Below are positions 33,431-45,560 of a stretch of DNA of 64,000 bases, piece by piece. The notes below the pieces were generated by a model. It searched no databases. It saw only the letters and a list, made by a program, of their open reading frames with translations, and had not been told where the DNA came from. The position numbers and the translations under genes were made by a program. Source of the stretch: Corydoras sp. C115 (Eukaryota; Chordata; Actinopteri; Siluriformes; Callichthyidae); the NCBI GenBank assembly GCA_019802505.1, contig JAFMOC010000043.1, positions 1,624,501 to 1,688,500 of the forward strand, in the 5' to 3' direction. Position 1 is the stretch's first letter. Each line of letters starts with the position of its first letter.

Positions 33431-36246
33431 AATATATTCTGCTAAAGGAGATTACATTGGTAACAAGTTAATAAAACATCAATAGAACGCTTCATTATTT
33501 GATACGAATATGATTTTTTTTAACTGGTTATTAAATTAACTTGGTTATCTTCTTAAGTGAGCATTTAATTTATTTATCTAAAGGTTTATTTTGTAAGACA
33601 CACTAATGCTTTGAGGCTTCGTTCTGTAGACAGGAAATAGTGAGACTGGCACAATGTGATCTGTTAACCATCGTACAGCTGGTTTTTGCTATTTAAGCAC
33701 TGTGACCCTGTCTGTTACTGTTCAAAATTCTTAGACTGAATGTCCACGAGAGAGTTGGTATGATCTTCAATAGCGCCAAGAAAACCATCTGCTGCCAAAC
33801 TGAGCCCAGAAACATAACCCCATGCGAAACGAGACGAGTCTACCAAGATTTGCTTTTTCACTTTGTGAATGGAACACAGTAAGAACTCCAACAGCAGAGT
33901 TCAAACCTCGCTGGTTTATTTTTAAATGATTGTTCTGATTCTATACCATATATCGGACTGTCCATGTGTTTACCAATAAAAACATTTATATAAAGAATGC
34001 TTAAAGGACAAATAATTAATAACAAATTCCCTCATCGTTCCAGCTATTCTCTGGCACATCCATTGCCTGACAGCTCCAGTCCAGCCCCAGGAACACATGT
34101 GGGGTGTCTAGACTGGACTGTGATGTGGGGTCGGTGACAGAAGGATGCATGTGTGTTTGTGTAAAAACAGTTTAGTCTGAGACATTGTGGGTTCAGACTG
34201 CATGCTGACTCATTACAAGACAGCATGACAGATCTAATGGCTGCTTTTCATTCCACCATGACGATGCAGAAGCTCAACTGGTCATTGTAACCTTTAGTAA
34301 AATACACAAGTCTAAAACTCACACTCACATAGCTATGTGCATCACCCATAACATTCTCCCACACAAACTTTAAATAAACACACACACAATGAGTATGTAA
34401 TGTGTGTAATGTATAATGATATATATACTTATATAACTCAAATCACAAAAACTGCATTTCTGTGTGATGGATATGTGTATTGTTATCAATGCATTTCTCT
34501 AATACACTAACATGTAGTGAGCTTGTGGATGTGTTTGTGTGTCTGCACTGCGATGGATTGTAGAACTCCACCGCAACTCTCATCAGAATAAGCATCTTGG
34601 AAAAGGATTACATTTGTTTTTTCATTATAATTACACATTTTTACAAATGTAAATCTGCACATTTTTGGTTAGTAATCACTTTGATTTTGTTTTGCAAATG
34701 TACAAATATGTACCGACATATTACCATTTTAAATCACATACAAGTCCCATGTGTTCTGGCCTTTTCTTGTTATTTTTAGAAACATTGTAAAGCTCATATT
34801 TTAGCCTTTTTTTTTTTGTGTTATTTTTCACAACATTGTGGACCTCATGTTTCTTTCATCACTTAAGAGCAGAGGCATAAACATAAATAGTTGGATTTAT
34901 GCCTGCTCTGTAAAAGCTTAGCTATATGCTTTCCTCAGACAGAGTATGCAGAGCAGTGATTCAGTGATGGTCTCCTGGGATTACCATCTGATAGAAAAGG
35001 TGCTAACAGCCTCACATTTCATCTGGACTTATATCAGCTCATGAATGTTTTTTGGGGACTGTTAGGTTTTAAAAAATCTTACAAAACTTCAGTGTGTATG
35101 TACAGTATGTTTGTCTGTTTGCAAGTAAAGATATTAAACTTTTACGGGAACTAAAACTCACATTTGGGGACCTACAATCATAGTTTTCATATCAGTATGT
35201 TTTGAAGTGGTATTATATTTAATGTTTATAGCCATGGTTGTCTTACTGTTTGGATAAGTCTCTATCAAAATGAATGGAAGTAAACGTAAAGTCCACACAA
35301 TGCATAAAAACAAACGTGTGTGTGTCAGCTTCTAAAAAAGACGCTTTAACATTGTTGCCCTGCAGGTGTGAATTCATAATAGTAAGCTTTATATTAAAAA
35401 GTCTCTTCTCATCAAAAGCCAGCAGGGCCTACACACAAATCAAAATGCTTAGATCTTATCTTTCTTTCTGGATGCAGCACTGATCACAGAGGAACGAAGC
35501 CAGCATCGGAACAGATACCTGGATCTGAGAAGTGAGGTTCTTATTACATTCATGAATTTATTAACTAAAACAACCTTTCATTCACACGAGCAGTGGATGT
35601 AACGCCTCTCCTAAAGTTACAGGGCAGAAGAATTTCCTCAATTTCCTCAATTTCAAAACAGTTTCAGTATTGAGGTGCCAGCATCTAATCTCCACCACTT
35701 TAGACAGTTCTCAGTCAGGCGAAATCAAATCGAGTTCCCCTCACAAGTGCTGGGCAGTGATACCATGGCTGAACTGAGTCTCATGCCCTAAAGCACAGTG
35801 AGAAGTTAACTGCTGTGATGTGTTTATCGGAAGAAGGACTCTCCTCCTCATTGATAAGTCCATCAGTTCAGCTACAGGCAACGCTTCAGAAATGACGTTT
35901 TAAAGAGTAGAAATCCATTCTGCTCAATGTCATGCCACAAGATCATTAGTGTTATATATTGCAGTGTTCTGCTAAAGCTCTGACACCACACACTTTGTCT
36001 GTCCCACACTACTGATACTCCCTTACTTTTCCTTATCACACAGTAAAGCACATTTCCATTCGTTAGCAGTACTAATGATTCAAATTGTTAGTTTTGGATT
36101 TTGTTAATAACTTCTCAGGACACACAAAAACACAAGATGCATTCTGTCTGTCCCTTAATTGCTGACTAGAAATGTCATTGATGAAATGGATCCATATGTC
36201 TCAGGATAACAATACCGTTAAATTCTGAGTCACAATTGTTTAGGAT

Positions 36247-36250
<4 letters not shown>
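33431..36250. other. Unannotated AT-rich region
   Basis: About 2.8 kb without a recognised repeat. A short tandem of TTTCCTCAA units lies near 35633-35655 and a T-run near 34808. No convincing open frame. Confidence 0.45.

Positions 36251-36287
<37 letters not shown>
36251..36287. repeat. CA dinucleotide microsatellite
   Basis: About 18 uninterrupted AC units. Confidence 0.95.
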
Positions 36288-36288
<1 letters not shown>

Positions 36289-36359
36289 CTAACTATACAT
36301 TATGTAGTCAGCATAAAACAATTGTACATAAAACAAGTTGATATAAATGACAATACGTA

Positions 36360-36605
36360 GCAGCAGCATGGTGGCTTAGTGGTTACACGATCATCCCTCA
36401 GTGCTGGTGATCCAGGTTCTCTGATTTCCTCCCACAGTCCAAAGCATGGATTCAAGGTGAATTAGCTGCTCTAAATTGCATCTATAGTGTGTGTGTCTAC
36501 ATAAGCAAGTGTGTTCACAGTGCCCTAAACTTTCTCCCCTTGATGGGCATAGGGAACCCGAGTACAGGATTAAGCGGAAGATGATGAGGTGGATGGATGG
36601 AATTT
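36360..36605 (+). repeat. Family A repeat with internal deletion
   Basis: Head AGCAGCATGGTGGCTTAGTG, then ATTTCCTCCCACAGTCC, GCATGGATTCAAGGTGAATT, CCCCTTGATGGGCATAGGGA and tail AGGATTAAGCGGAAGATGAT ending GGTGGATGGATGG. The B-box to CTCCCCGTG block is deleted. Confidence 0.8.
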
Positions 36606-37166
36606 TCATACAAAATGAAATATATAATATATGTGTATAAAAGTGTGTGCATCTTCTTATCAAGGTGAAAGCATTGGGGGGGGGGGGTGTTTGTCTTGGC
36701 TCATGCACATACTGTATGACTGAGCTGAAAAATAGCCTTGTACTGAGATACTACTACCTGTTATCGCTACAGATTTTTTTCTCCACACACCCAATGAGTT
36801 AACTTAAATAAATGGCAACAGCATAGATTAAAATGGCATTTAAATTGCTTTTGTGGGAAAAAAATTAATGTAAGGGTCAAAAAGTTGAAATCCTGCATGA
36901 TGTATCGTTATGGAATGTGGTTCCTGCACATAAGACAGATGGAAATATTGCCTGATTCATTACTGCATCTGAATTAACTCTAGAGTAAAGTTGGAAATCG
37001 GCTCAGATGCTATGATTTAAACCTGTCCTGGTGAAAGGAATGCAACTTCAGTGATATGGTGAAATTAAGATTTGCATATTTTTCGGAAATATGACTCACA
37101 AAAACCCCAGAATTTGAAATCAATTCCCACTACCATGGAAAGTATTTAAGATTTAGGGTCGTCATA
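36606..37166. other. Unannotated sequence with a G run
   Basis: A run of 12 G lies at about 36676-36687. Nothing else recognised. Confidence 0.45.
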
Positions 37167-37385
37167 CAGTACCAGTAAAAGGTTTGGACCCTGCCCCCTC
37201 TTCTTGCTCCATTGTCCATTTTCTGCACCTACCATCCAGATAGCAGTGCTTCTGTAGTTACATTTCTCCACCTACATTTCTAATGCACCAACCAAATAAT
37301 ACCTGCTCTGTGGTGCTACCATTGGACATACTATTGGATCCTGAGCATTAGAGAACAGATTAAAGGGGGTGTACACAACAGGTGA
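37167..37385 (+). mobile_element. Family P transposon copy, internally deleted, 5' end intact
   Basis: TA at 37165-37166 precedes CAGTACCAGTAAAAGGTTTG at 37167. After TTCTTGCTCCATTGTCCATT the copy jumps to GCAGTGCTTCTGTAGTTACA, AATAATACCTGCTCTGTGGT and CTATTGGATCCTGAGCATTA. The right terminal repeat is absent. Confidence 0.75.
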
Positions 37386-37770
37386 AAGCACCAGTGCCCC
37401 AGTGAGGACTCAGAGTCAAACTGCTGTCTGTTATCTTACTGCAGAAAAAGAAACCTAATAGTTCTGCAGGGGGAGAGGAAAACTGGAAAGTGCTCAGACC
37501 TGCTTCCAATAAGCAAGCTTCACCAGCAGGAGTGCTGGTCTCGATACAGGCTAATAAAATATTGTTAGGGACTTTTCTGTTTTGTTTTTCCTTTGTGTCA
37601 CCATTGCATTAAATGCTTTGTTAAGTCAGAGGAATTGTTTTTCAGTATTATCTTAAAGCAGAAGTTTATACGATTGCAGTAATATGTCTTGGGATTTATA
37701 ACAAATAGGAAAACTGCAGTAATCTAATTGAATATTATCATTATTTTTTAATTATTAGGTAATTTTTTTT
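37386..37770. other. Unannotated sequence
   Basis: AT-rich spacer with no recognised feature. Confidence 0.4.
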
Positions 37771-37905
37771 TTTTGGACAGTGAATGGAAACTGGGGAATC
37801 CTGAGACAATCCGCGTAGACACGGGAGGTACGTGGAAACTCCACCCAGATTAGGATTCGAACGTTGATCAAAAGTGCTGATAGAAGAATGTGCTGCCCTA
37901 ACATG
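37771..37905 (-). repeat. Family A repeat, reverse orientation, partial
   Basis: TTTTTGGACAGTGAATGGAA, AAACTCCACCCAGATTAGGA and TTCGAACGTTGATC are the reverse complement of the family A middle and B-box part; the head is degraded to GAATGTGCTGCCCTA. Confidence 0.7.
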
Positions 37906-39761
37906 TAATCTGCAAAAAAAAAATTTTTACACTAACAGTAATATGATTCATATAATGATCAATTAAATCATTGATGCACTTTTCTTTGTATAATGCCAAT
38001 TCAATAAGAGTTCAAGAAAATGAACAATTTATGAAAAGGTCTTTACATTTAAATCACTGAAGTATTCAGTTGTGAAAAAGTTAAAATTTCCTTCTGCAAT
38101 GCAATAATAATCATTACCACAAAAACATACAAGGCCATGGTTACTGAAGATCTCTGCAGCAGGTTATATAACACTTCATAAGTCATATCTAATGACAATC
38201 ACTCAAGTAATAGAGCTTTCAGCTCCAACTTTCCATCCAGACTTCATTTAACACACAAAGCTGAACAAACACTAACACCTATTTTATATAGCAACTCTTA
38301 AAAACAAGAAAATAAATTCCAAATTCGATAGTTGTTTTTAAAGAGTATGAAATATGAGCCAAATTCAGCGTGTGTACATGCAAAGATAAAAGGAGGTATG
38401 AAGGCAAAATATACAAACCCTATATCACAGGCTTGTAATCACATGCAAGAGCTGTATATGAAGACAAGGGGGCTTCCCCAAATGAAGATTAAAAGCTCAT
38501 TTTCCATTCTGCAATAAAGGCAGAACTGGAAGGGTCAGAGAGACGATCTCATTACAGACTAACCCTTAGCAGCTGCCCCCTTTTCCTTTCTACAGTGTTT
38601 TTCTCTTCGTTTTCCAGACATTCTCACCACTTTCCCTAAGTGTTTTACATCAGATGCTTCTGGTGAGCCTGCTGATTTATTTTATTTTTGCAATATTCCG
38701 TTGACTGTCTGACCCCCGCTGACCCGGCAGACTAATCTGTTACCGCAGTCACACTACGTCCTTGGCGCTTTTACAGGGTCTTCGCTGTCTGGACCCTGTA
38801 CTGCTAATAACATCACTAAAAAATGTAACTGGTTACTCTAATAAACACAATTTCTGTTTTAGTTTCAAGTCTTTACTTATGGTGCAACTAAATGCATATG
38901 CTATTACCTTATTTCCTTACCATTTAATATAAATTAAGCAACTAGATTTATCTTGTCTTTCTCAAGCAGCTACACTATGGCATGGTTCATATCATCTGAC
39001 TGGCAAGTGCACTGGCATTTAGAATGTCTCTGTACAGTGTCAAACCTACACAGAACAATACAGCGCTTATACTATGCAGTCTGGTTTCTTTAATAATTAT
39101 AAGGGAGTAGTGAGTCAATCCAAAGCAATTTGTCATGTGTACACATGCTATAAATAATTTAGATTTGATTATGATGCCACTTGGCATCAGGCTTGGCATA
39201 GGTAGTAAGCACAGCAGACCTATGTAGTAGCTTTAATGGAAATATTAATGTAATAATATACACACATTTAGATTTATCATATACATTTTCAACAAAATAA
39301 CTATTCACTGAACACTTTTAAATATAACACTTTCCAGTTGCTTGTAGGAAAGTTCTCTGTCTCGACCACACCTGCAGTACAGTACGCATACTGTCTCTCA
39401 TCTTTCGGTAGGCATGTGGTTCATGTTTCTGGGTTGGCTCCTCTTGATTCCAAGAATGTTGGCACGTTTACCTGGTGGCTACCCATCTGTATTCTGTAAA
39501 TCTGACTGTGAGTTAATACTTTAACAAGCTGTATTGGGTCTACAGTAAGATAAGATTGAACTTGTATATGACTCAATTTTGGAGTGTAGATTTTTTTTGT
39601 TGTTGTTGTTGACACGTGTTTAAGTATAATACACTGAATTAGATGGCTAAATTTACTTCGATACAAATCCCATTTCCAAAAAGTTTAGGACATATTCAGA
39701 ACGCACTGATCTCATCCACTAATCCACTATTAATGTGATTATATTATGTCATTATTTTTTG
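37906..39761. other. Unannotated AT-rich region
   Basis: No recognised repeat and no open frame over 81 codons. A short TTG trinucleotide run lies near 39597-39612. Confidence 0.45.
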
Positions 39762-39945
39762 CCTACTGTATTTACACACAGATGAATCTGTTCTCCATAT
39801 TTAACCCATCCACGCAGTGAAACACACAACAATTGTGCCTTGCCCAAGGGCATTTCAGCCATAGTACTTTGTTGGACCAGGAATTGATCCAGGGCCTTTA
39901 GGTTGCAAGGCTTGATCCTTACCCACAATAACTGAAGCATTAGGG
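39762..39945 (-). repeat. Family C repeat, reverse orientation
   Basis: CCTACTGTATTTACACACAG, AACCCATCCACGCAGTGAAA, CCAAGGGCATTTCAGCCATA, GTACTTTGTTGGACCAGGAA and CCTTTAGGTTGCAAGG are the reverse complement of family C, nearly full length. Confidence 0.75.
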
Positions 39946-41418
39946 TCATGGGGGGGCAATCCATAGATATCGTCACATGCACCATTACTATTTAAACAGC
40001 GCAGATGAACGGCGTGAAAAGGTGTGTTGGTGGGGTGTAAGATAGCAATAAGCATAGTGACACTCCTTGTTCTTTCAAAAACAATAGTTATCAATTGATA
40101 AATCTACCCACAAAATGTTAAAATAAAAATTCCAACTCATATTAGCTTCAGTGGATCAATGGACAAAAGCTGATGACTGGTCCTCATGGATCACCCCAAC
40201 AAGTAAACTGAGGATTTAACAGAAACTTCACAGTGTAAGCATTACACTTACATTTGTGACTAAAAACAGATGTGTGATCATTGTAAAACGTATTTAGAAG
40301 CACGTGTTCATATAAAAGCACTACGAAATTCAGTTTCCATTATGTAGATTTTGGAGCAGAGGTCTACTGCCGACCCGCTTCAGAATTTTATTACATTAGG
40401 CTACTCGACTATTGATATTCACTCCAGCTGTCAGAGTTAACAGGGGGATTTGCACACGTGAATATTTCTGACCGTGAATAATGATTTGTTATAAACAAGT
40501 CCCTGTTCCATCTAATTAAAATATTTAATAAAATATTTGCCTTTTTATGCATACAAATTCATATTTAAGGATTTTATTTCGAACCTCATTTATATTTCAT
40601 CACAGCACCTCAGGCTGACAAGAACTATGGTTCAATTCGATTAATGAGTGCTCTGCACCATCATGATGGTAAAGAACTACCTGCCTGACATTTCAGATCC
40701 AAGTGAAGGGGGGTTTCTCCACAGCATGAGTTTTGGAGACCGCCAAAGAGTCTACATCTGCATATGTCTTTATCCCTTCTTTTAAAAATAAAAACATTAT
40801 GAAAGTATAAAAGCTGGTCTGTTATTTTAGTCACTTTTTTATGTGGAGAAAGGGATTTTTCAGTTTATATTAAGGATTGTATTTAAACATGACATTTTAA
40901 ATGGCAAGAATATTTTTTGCTTATGTTTTTGCATGTTTTCACACAATATGGAAAACTGTGGTGAGGCATATATGAAGCAAAGGTGAAACCAAGAATAATA
41001 ATTAGTAATTAAAGGTAAGAGACAGGTGGATTTATTACCTATAATAACCATAATAATAACTGGAGGTTCTGTTACCGGTCTATATGCAGATATTTAAGAA
41101 AAAGAGAGACACAAAATATGGAGAGAGTTCACAGGAATGTGGCTTGATCAGCATATTAACTTATTTTGTCTTAGTCCCAAAATTTTTAGAATGTGTTGCA
41201 AGAATCAAGTCCTTAATTCAGTAAAGTTAAAAACTTTTTTTTTAGTGGGAACTCAAAATTCTATCTTCATGCTTTCATCTACATCTGAGAATTTTGTACC
41301 CATTTTGAAGAATGGGTTTGTACTTTAATAGTGTAATTGTAACTGGCATCAAACTAAACCTGTGCATTGTGTCAAACTGATATACTCCTGACGATTTAAA
41401 ATATGGGGACCTTATTTG
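39946..41418. other. Unannotated AT-rich region
   Basis: No recognised repeat or convincing open frame. Confidence 0.45.
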
Positions 41419-41540
41419 CACCTTACCACAATGTATATTAACATCACAGAGGACCAGTGGCTTCTGCAGACATATGAGAACCTGAGGGATTTTCACCAGC
41501 ATGAATATAAACAGCACTGCAAATGAGCATCAAAGCAGAA
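41419..41540. repeat. Local direct duplication, copy 1
   Basis: From GCACCTTACCACAATGTA to CAAAGCAGAA this segment is repeated at 41819-41950 in the same orientation, with conserved words TGGCTTCTGCAGACAT, ATATGAGAACCTG and GGATTTTCACCAGC. The second copy differs by scattered substitutions and an insertion of about 8 bases near 41875. On the minus strand the copy lies in an 80-codon open frame at 41275-41517. Confidence 0.85.
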
Positions 41541-41647
41541 CTGTGCATTGTATAACATAAAAACTGATTTTGTATAAAACTTGAGTTTAAAACTTCAGTG
41601 AACTTTAGGGATAGAAAACGTAAATGCTGAAACTCTGTTTTGTAGGA

Positions 41648-42191
41648 CTAATCGTCTTCAGAAAAATTATCTTTGGATCCATCATAACCTCCTGTTTCCA
41701 TATGAATGCCAAAGTCATGTTTTGTTTGGTGAGAAAGCTCAGACTTTGCTGTGGGTGTCACGGGCTGTAAAGATTTCCATGGACTCCTGTGTGATCGAAA
41801 ACAGAACATGAGGAAAACGCACCTTACCACAATGTAAATTAACAGCGCGGAGGACCGATGGCTTCTGCAGACATGCTTATTCATATGAGAACCTGTGAAG
41901 GATTTTCACCAGCGTGAATATAAACAGCACTACAAATGAGTTAAGCAGAAAAATGAATAATTTAACCTGAACCATCACAGGCCAAGCGGGTATGTTTTTG
42001 GTCATACAAGGAAAATAAAGGGCATGAAGTAAAAAAAGGACAAAATAAATAAATGTAATGCTTGAAGATGTAAGAAAGGCTTGCAGATTGTGGACTACAT
42101 TTGTGTGTCCTCTAACTTTTAACGACATCTTTCCATAATCAGCTCCAATGTTCCACAAAAACAGTGTTTGTGTCCAGCTGAACAGACACAT
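41648..42191 (-). pseudogene. Possible decayed membrane-protein-like locus (two overlapping frames)
   Basis: Two minus-strand open frames overlap by 8 bases: 41877-42191 (104 codons) and 41648-41884 (78 codons). The first has two strongly hydrophobic stretches (about residues 38-60 and 74-97), the second has one (about residues 12-29) followed by a hydrophilic tail ending SEDD before its stop. On the minus strand a pyrimidine-rich run ending in CACACAG at about 41787 resembles a splice acceptor and would open a phase-1 exon into the tail frame. I cannot assign a family, and AT-rich DNA readily produces hydrophobic frames, so this could equally be chance. The duplicated segment copy 2 lies across the frame junction. 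Confidence is low. Confidence 0.2.
41819..41950. repeat. Local direct duplication, copy 2
   Basis: Starts CGCACCTTACCACAATGTAA and ends GTTAAGCAGAA, 400 bases after copy 1. Similarity stops at both ends, so the duplicated unit is about 122-132 bases and the intervening sequence is not duplicated. Confidence 0.85.
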
Positions 42192-42868
42192 GAAGATATA
42201 TCTCTAAATTTCCATTAGGGACAGGATGCACCGTACACGCTCCAACCACATGGGAGAGTAAGTCTGCACACTGAATAGGGCAACAGCCAGCAGTTAATAT
42301 GCACGGTGTGTGGCACACTCCTCAGCCACAGTTGTGTTTGTGTTGGGCTCCCGCTGCTGTCTCTGGTCCATGTTGTTGCCTGTGTAAAATATCTCTAGCT
42401 AGAACAACCCGTTAGCTTTATTTGATGTTAGGACAATTCCAAGTAAATTCTACCACCCCACATCTGACACCCTTTTCTATTTGGGGTTAATGGAACCCCC
42501 TTTTCCCGACACTAGCGGTATAGCTTTCCAGTCATCAGAGCTATGTGCAAATGAGTCACACGATGGTGTTGGGAAACCAAAAGGCACTGACCTAATCCAA
42601 CAGTAACTGCTTGTAAGGTTTGAACTCACGCACTGCTGATATCCAGAAAAGCATGCAGTCTTAATGCCAAATCAGATCTGGTGGACCATTAACGAGGAAA
42701 AGATGGAAATGGCCTTTAACTTTTAACATAAATATCCAAAATAATCTATAATCCAAACACAAGGGAATGTCCCTTTATGTCTCCATGCTGATTTTAAAAC
42801 GAAGGCACAGCTACAATTAGGCTTCATATACCAGGTTCTGTTTTCTATGAAATTATCTAAGCAATATA
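42192..42868. other. Unannotated sequence, GC-richer at 42220-42400
   Basis: A 24-codon minus-strand frame starts near 42372 with a Met and contains an NTT glycosylation-type triplet, but it is far too short to call. The block is less AT-rich than its surroundings. No recognised repeat. Confidence 0.35.
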
Positions 42869-42975
42869 CAGTACCAGTCAAAAATTTGGACATGCCTCCT
42901 TCTTGATACATTGCCTATTTGGGTCAGATGGGTCAGGCTCATCACTGAATGTATTAGTGTCACCACTGAATTTTG
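42869..42975 (+). mobile_element. Family P transposon, 5' end fragment
   Basis: TA at 42867-42868 precedes CAGTACCAGTCAAAAATTTG at 42869, the best-preserved family P terminus in the window, then CCTCCTTCTTGATACATTG. A short GGTCAGGCTCATCACTGAAT remnant follows and the similarity ends. Confidence 0.75.
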
Positions 42976-43023
42976 GGATGGGAAATGTTAAGCATTCATT
43001 CTCAGGATGATGTGCATCTTATA

Positions 43024-43243
43024 GTGGATGTCGTAGCTCAGTGATCAGGGTGTTGGGTTATCAATCTGAAGGTTAAAGGTTCATTTCCCATGTTCACTGA
43101 AGTTATCAATGTGGGCCCTTGAGTAAGGCCCATAATCCTCATTGCTTCAGGGGTGCTGTCCCTGAGTTCTGACCCCAGCCATCAACTTGTAAGATGGTTT
43201 GGATAAAGGCGTTCGCTAAATGACCAAATGTAAATGTGTATGT
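43024..43243 (+). repeat. tRNA-derived SINE, near full length
   Basis: The tRNA-like head shows an A-box-like CGTAGCTCAGTGATCAGGG and a B-box-like AAAGGTTCATTTCC. The body has GGGCCCTTGAGTAAGGCCC, and the tail GGATAAAGGCGTTCGCTAAA followed by TGACCAAATGTAAATGT. This order (tRNA head, body, conserved tail) is the layout of a common fish SINE. A tail-only copy lies at 12152-12222. Confidence 0.85.
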
Positions 43244-45254
43244 AAGATACATAAATTCACTGTGGGTTTATGTATCTACCATCTGTGTGGGGAGTGCCTT
43301 CTGACCTCGTCTCTTGACACTTTCTCTCTGAGCCTGGTTTAAACAACACCAGAATCTCAGTTTTCGTCTTGTGCAACGACGCCATAATATCTTTACAATG
43401 CACTTGCATGCCTCCCGAGTTCCAAAGGGAAACCTATTGCAAAACAATGGTAACAGCTACGGCCATGAACTCACTGTACCTATTAATCAAAATATCTCCC
43501 AAAATAAAAAAGAAGAACTATTAACTTTGTCAACAGTTAAGTACCTAGAGTTTAAAATACTTAACTTTGTCTGTCTGCAATTTCAGTTACGGAAAAATCC
43601 TCAGTCCTCCACCTCCTCTCCAAATTGCCCTCAGCTTAACCTTCAGTAACCCGTTTCATTCATTACATCATAGTACTTAGTTTCCTTTCATTAAAAGCAA
43701 TTCTTTCTAGTGCTGTTTAAATTTAAACTTCCATTTAGATAGTTTGGTTTGGTTTAATTTTAGTACACTGAAAACCTAATTTCCTGAGTGTTTAAGTTAA
43801 TAGCTAGCTTTATGACCTCTCAACATTTAAGATTAGATAATCGAATGTGTGGGGCTATTCATGGCTGTGTGCCAGTGAGAGGACTGGCAGGGATGGATCC
43901 AGCTGGCACCTCTCCAGCGTATAGCATTAGCATCTGGCCTGACTCCAGCAGAGCTAAAAAAAAAAAAGTCAAATGGCACACTAACCTGGGTCACAAAGTA
44001 CCACGGCAGCGTGCTGACAGATTTATCAACCTGCACCCAAGCACAGCAGCTTCCTGTTTCATCCACCTCATTTCCTCTCTGCTGCCCAACTCCATATGTG
44101 CTTTCAAACTCTTTCTGCACTCACTTTTAAAAGTGCAGAAATCTCAGGAATGTTTGTGTTATGCAAAAGCGTATTAAAGTCTCCAGTGACAGTATTTAAA
44201 TATTTAACAAAACATTCTTCGTCGCTCTCACTAGCTCGCAGAGTCTCGCTATTGCATTGCAGCTACCATTATAGGAGGTTGAGGGTTACAGGCTTAAAGA
44301 CAAATAAACTGAGAGGAGGGAGAGAATGCTCCAATATTTGTAACGGAGGGAGCACAGCTAGTTATGTGCTGGCTTTAGACTGCTATGGCATACGCTGGGA
44401 ACTGAACAAATGCTTAAACAGCTGAATGATTTGAGAGTCCCACAGGATATTTAGTGATGTGCTTTTTCCTCTAAAACTTTATTGCAGGTCTGTGAAGATA
44501 GAAGAATCATCTTGCCATTGTGGGATTGGTACAATTATTAAGAAATGTTCAGAACAAGGGTCAAACCAGGAAACTTAAGAACAATCAACTGAAATGTCGA
44601 ACCTTATTTAAGACTACTCTACACAGATATTGTTTGGGGATTTTGGGATCACATATGGGTTAGATCGGCAACATCTTGATCTAACATTATAGTCATTGTT
44701 CGACAGGTATTAAACACATGCAGGCAGATGAATATACTAAAATCTCAGGTGACTGATTTTAACCAGAGCAGTACAACAGCAGAACCAATAAGAACAATTA
44801 GGATATAAACATGCAGATTTATTTGGTTATGCATTTGCCAAGGACCTTGATTTTCTTGGTAACTGGCAAAGCAGAGAATAATACTGTTGAAGGTTCTAAA
44901 ATTAAGTCCTGGTTCTTTACTGTGTAACATTTGCATGTTATTCCCATGTGTATGACAAGATTATAAACAGGACCTGGAGCACAAACATTAGATAAAAGGA
45001 ATTGTAACTACAAAGTACAATGCATACAGTATGCATAAGATCCACTGATGTTCTGTTCTCTGCCTGGGAAAAATTTCTGTTTAGAAAAGTTTTATATAAG
45101 TGAAGATTAAGTTCAAATGTTAGCTTTCATGCATTTATTTTATTAAGACATACCTCAATTTAACCATCAACAATGCGTGTGAAAAAGAACATACACATGC
45201 ACCCACATGCAGACAAAGACAGACAGAACAAGTACACTGACTACAACCCTTGGC
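43244..45254. other. Unannotated region with a GC-richer block at 43830-44180
   Basis: No recognised repeat over 2 kb. The block 43830-44180 is less AT-rich and is open on both strands (129 codons plus, 95 codons minus), but no domain is recognisable. An A-run lies at 43957-43968. It is a candidate conserved non-coding element. Confidence 0.4.
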
Positions 45255-45360
45255 GGAAACGGAAGAGCGTGGCTGCGTGGGTTTCTTCCCACAGTCTAAA
45301 AACATACTAGTGGATGAACTGTTTGCTTGCTATGTGACAGGTTGGGTATAACCCCACATT
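45255..45360 (+). repeat. Weak family A fragment
   Basis: GGCTGCGTGGGTTTCTTCCC, ACAGTCTAAAAACATAC and GGGTATAACCCCACA suggest a rearranged middle portion of family A. Similarity is limited. Confidence 0.45.
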
Positions 45361-45394
45361 TTTCTGTCCATCTATATATACATATATATTATAT

Positions 45395-45560
45395 TTGAAA
45401 AAAACGTATTAAGACACCCACACAATACATCTACAGGAGCTCCTTTGCATCTTTGCAACAGCTCTTTAGAACACTCTTTTGAGACAGTTACAAGTTACTT
45501 GAAATAGGTTTGTGGGAATTTTGTCCTTGCATTCAGATAAGAAATTGTAAGGTCACAGAA
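45395..45560 (-). mobile_element. Family T Tc1-like fragment
   Basis: AACGTATTAAGACACCCACA and ACATCTACAGGAGCTCCTTT at the start, then TTTGTGGGAATTTTGTCC and ATTCAGATAAGAAATTGTAAGG, follow the order of the other Tc1-like copies. The transposase catalytic segment is absent. Confidence 0.6.

Noticed and set aside
41877..42191. Assignment of the hydrophobic minus-strand frame to a bitter-taste or other chemoreceptor family
   Set aside because: The spacing of hydrophobic stretches is only loosely reminiscent; no diagnostic motif could be identified with confidence.
43024..43110. A tRNA gene
   Set aside because: The tRNA-like head is continuous with a SINE body and tail, and the cloverleaf is degraded.
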